A stretch of DNA of 64,000 nt from a bacterium. GTDB lineage: Bacteria; Verrucomicrobiota; Verrucomicrobiia; Limisphaerales; J093. Both the position numbers and the translations under genes were made by a program. This document shows, in pieces, positions 62,907 through 64,000 of this stretch. The stretch is from positions 1 to 64,000 of the forward strand of contig JAJXZJ010000053.1 in the NCBI GenBank assembly GCA_021780105.1. The letters run 5' to 3'. The notes under the pieces were generated by a model. The model was given only the letters and a program-made list of their open reading frames with translations, did no database searches and was not told the origin of the DNA. Numbering within the stretch: the first letter of the stretch is position 1; every line of letters begins with the position of its first letter.

Positions 62907-64000
62907 ATGAGCAAGACCCTGTTCCTTTCGCCACCCAGTTTTGACGGCTTCGACGGCGGCGCGGGTTCGCGTTATCAAGCCAAACGGGAAGTCACCAGTT
63001 TCTGGTACCCCACGTGGCTGGCCCAACCCGCCGCGCTCGTGCCCGGCGCCAAACTGCTCGACTGCCCGCCGCACGACATCGGTATTGACGCGTGCCTGCA
63101 GACCGCCCGGAACTATGATCACGTCGTCATCCACACCTCCACGCCGTCGCTGCGCAACGACTGCAAGGTGGCCGAGGCGATCAAGCAGAACCGCCCCGAG
63201 ACGCGCATCGGCTTCGTCGGCGCCCACGCCGCCGTGCTGCCCACGGAGACGCTGAAGGCATCGCCGGCGATTGACTGGGTGGGCCGCAAGGAATTCGACT
63301 ACACCTGCAAGGAAGTCGCCGAGGGCCGTCCGCTGGCGGAGGTCGCCGGGCTTTCCTATCGCGACGCCGGCGGCAAAATCCGCCACAATCCGGAGCGCGA
63401 GCTGATCGCGAACATGGACGACCTGCCGTGGGTGGCGGACGTTTACAAGCGCGACCTGCAAATCGAGAAGTATTTCATCGGCTACCTGCTGCATCCCTAC
63501 GTGAGCATGTACACGGGCCGCGGCTGCCCGGCGCAATGCAGCTTCTGCCTCTGGCCGCAAACCATCGGCGGCCACAAATACCGCGTCCGCTCGCCGCAAA
63601 ACGTCGCCGACGAGATGGCCTACATGAAGAAGCTCTTCCCGCAGGTGAAGGAGTTTTTCTTCGACGACGACACGTTCACCGCCAACCTGCCGCGCGCCCG
63701 TGAAATCGCGCAGAAGCTCAAGCCGCTGGGAGTTAACTGGTCCTGCAACAGCCGCGCCAACGTCAACTACGAGACGATCAAGTTGATGAAAGACTGCGGG
63801 CTGCGGCTGTTCCTCGTCGGCTACGAATCCGGCAGCGACGAAATCCTCACGCGCATCAAGAAAGGCGTCACCACGGACGAAATGCGCACCTTCACGAAAG
63901 CCTGCCGTGAACTGGGCGTCGTGATCCACGGCACGTTCATCCTCGGCCTGCCGGTGGAAACGAAGGAAACGATTGAGCAAACCATCCGTTTCGCGCAGGA
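62907..64000 (+). CDS. hpnJ: hopanoid biosynthesis radical SAM protein HpnJ (5' part, runs off right edge)
   Basis: Open from the ATG at 62907 to the window end (364 codons). The start LFLSPPSFDGFDGGAGSRYQ and FWYPTWLAQPAALVPGAKL are signature stretches of HpnJ. A B12-binding-like domain (about 35-150) precedes the radical SAM site C207-x3-C211-x2-C214 (GRGCPAQCSFCLWPQ). KEFFFDDDTFTANLPRA and VGYESGSDEIL are conserved. HpnJ has been linked to cyclitol ether formation on bacteriohopanepolyols. It pairs with hpnH in one operon. Confidence 0.9.
   Translation, partial: MSKTLFLSPPSFDGFDGGAGSRYQAKREVTSFWYPTWLAQPAALVPGAKLLDCPPHDIGIDACLQTARNYDHVVIHTSTPSLRNDCKVAEAIKQNRPETRIGFVGAHAAVLPTETLKASPAIDWVGRKEFDYTCKEVAEGRPLAEVAGLSYRDAGGKIRHNPERELIANMDDLPWVADVYKRDLQIEKYFIGYLLHPYVSMYTGRGCPAQCSFCLWPQTIGGHKYRVRSPQNVADEMAYMKKLFPQVKEFFFDDDTFTANLPRAREIAQKLKPLGVNWSCNSRANVNYETIKLMKDCGLRLFLVGYESGSDEILTRIKKGVTTDEMRTFTKACRELGVVIHGTFILGLPVETKETIEQTIRFAQ

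Overview
The window is high-GC DNA (roughly 60-65 % by eye) and comes from a member of the Verrucomicrobiota. The strongest evidence is the partial 16S rRNA at the left edge: at 352-369 it carries the complement of the EUB338-III (Verrucomicrobia) probe site instead of the usual bacterial EUB338 site. Gene content agrees: a prepilin-like protein with an H-X9-DG motif, a DUF1080 protein, an eukaryote/archaea-type GlyRS, many secreted glycosidases and caa3-type respiratory genes. A Pedosphaerales/Limisphaerales-like lineage is my guess from gene style only.

Layout. 1-1060: 5' half of 16S rRNA on the minus strand, with its leader (boxB, boxA) and a strong promoter with an AT-rich upstream element. 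1043-6002 (minus): an orphan bioD and a type II secretion/pseudopilin operon gspF-H-I-J-K joined by 4-base overlaps, without gspG. 6149-8512: a secreted TIM-barrel glycosidase-like protein and a SAM methyltransferase. 8758-21917: a lipopolysaccharide/cell-envelope glycan locus with an O-antigen ligase-like protein, an MsbA-type flippase, two family-9 glycosyltransferases, and a divergent plus-strand run of glycosyltransferases, two FkbM methyltransferases and a polysaccharide deacetylase. Inside this run sits a toxin-antitoxin pair bracketed by a 113-base direct repeat of the gene junction it interrupts.

22055-34187: a lone pseudopilin-like protein, then metal homeostasis: a small His/Cys membrane protein, a beta-barrel porin and a Zn/Mn-type ABC importer, convergent with a CzcCBA-type RND exporter that has its own small His/Cys membrane protein. 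34268-35101: a short-chain dehydrogenase. 35087-42212 (minus): one compact respiratory operon, ctaB-coxB-coxA-coxC-ctaG-small protein-Rieske-cytochrome b/c fusion. 42476-48412 (minus): carbohydrate degradation genes (sugar isomerase-like, GH29, GH27, DUF1080).

48759-64000: housekeeping and mixed genes: glyS with an internal segment of alien codon use, a DUF2127 protein, a repeat-containing secreted protein, lysC, a sigma-54 activator, a GT39-like membrane protein, tcdA convergent with a SufE-TatD fusion, a lipoprotein, a TPR-like protein, and at the right edge hpnH and the start of hpnJ, two radical-SAM genes of hopanoid side-chain synthesis.

Most neighbouring genes in the operons overlap by ATGA or GTGA, so translational coupling is the normal organisation here and helped decide several starts. 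No CRISPR array, tRNA gene, IS element or phage gene was seen. The most unusual items are the repeat-flanked toxin-antitoxin insertion, the codon-use island inside glyS, the SufE-TatD fusion next to tcdA, the paired small His/Cys proteins beside metal transporters, and the 632-residue repeat protein.
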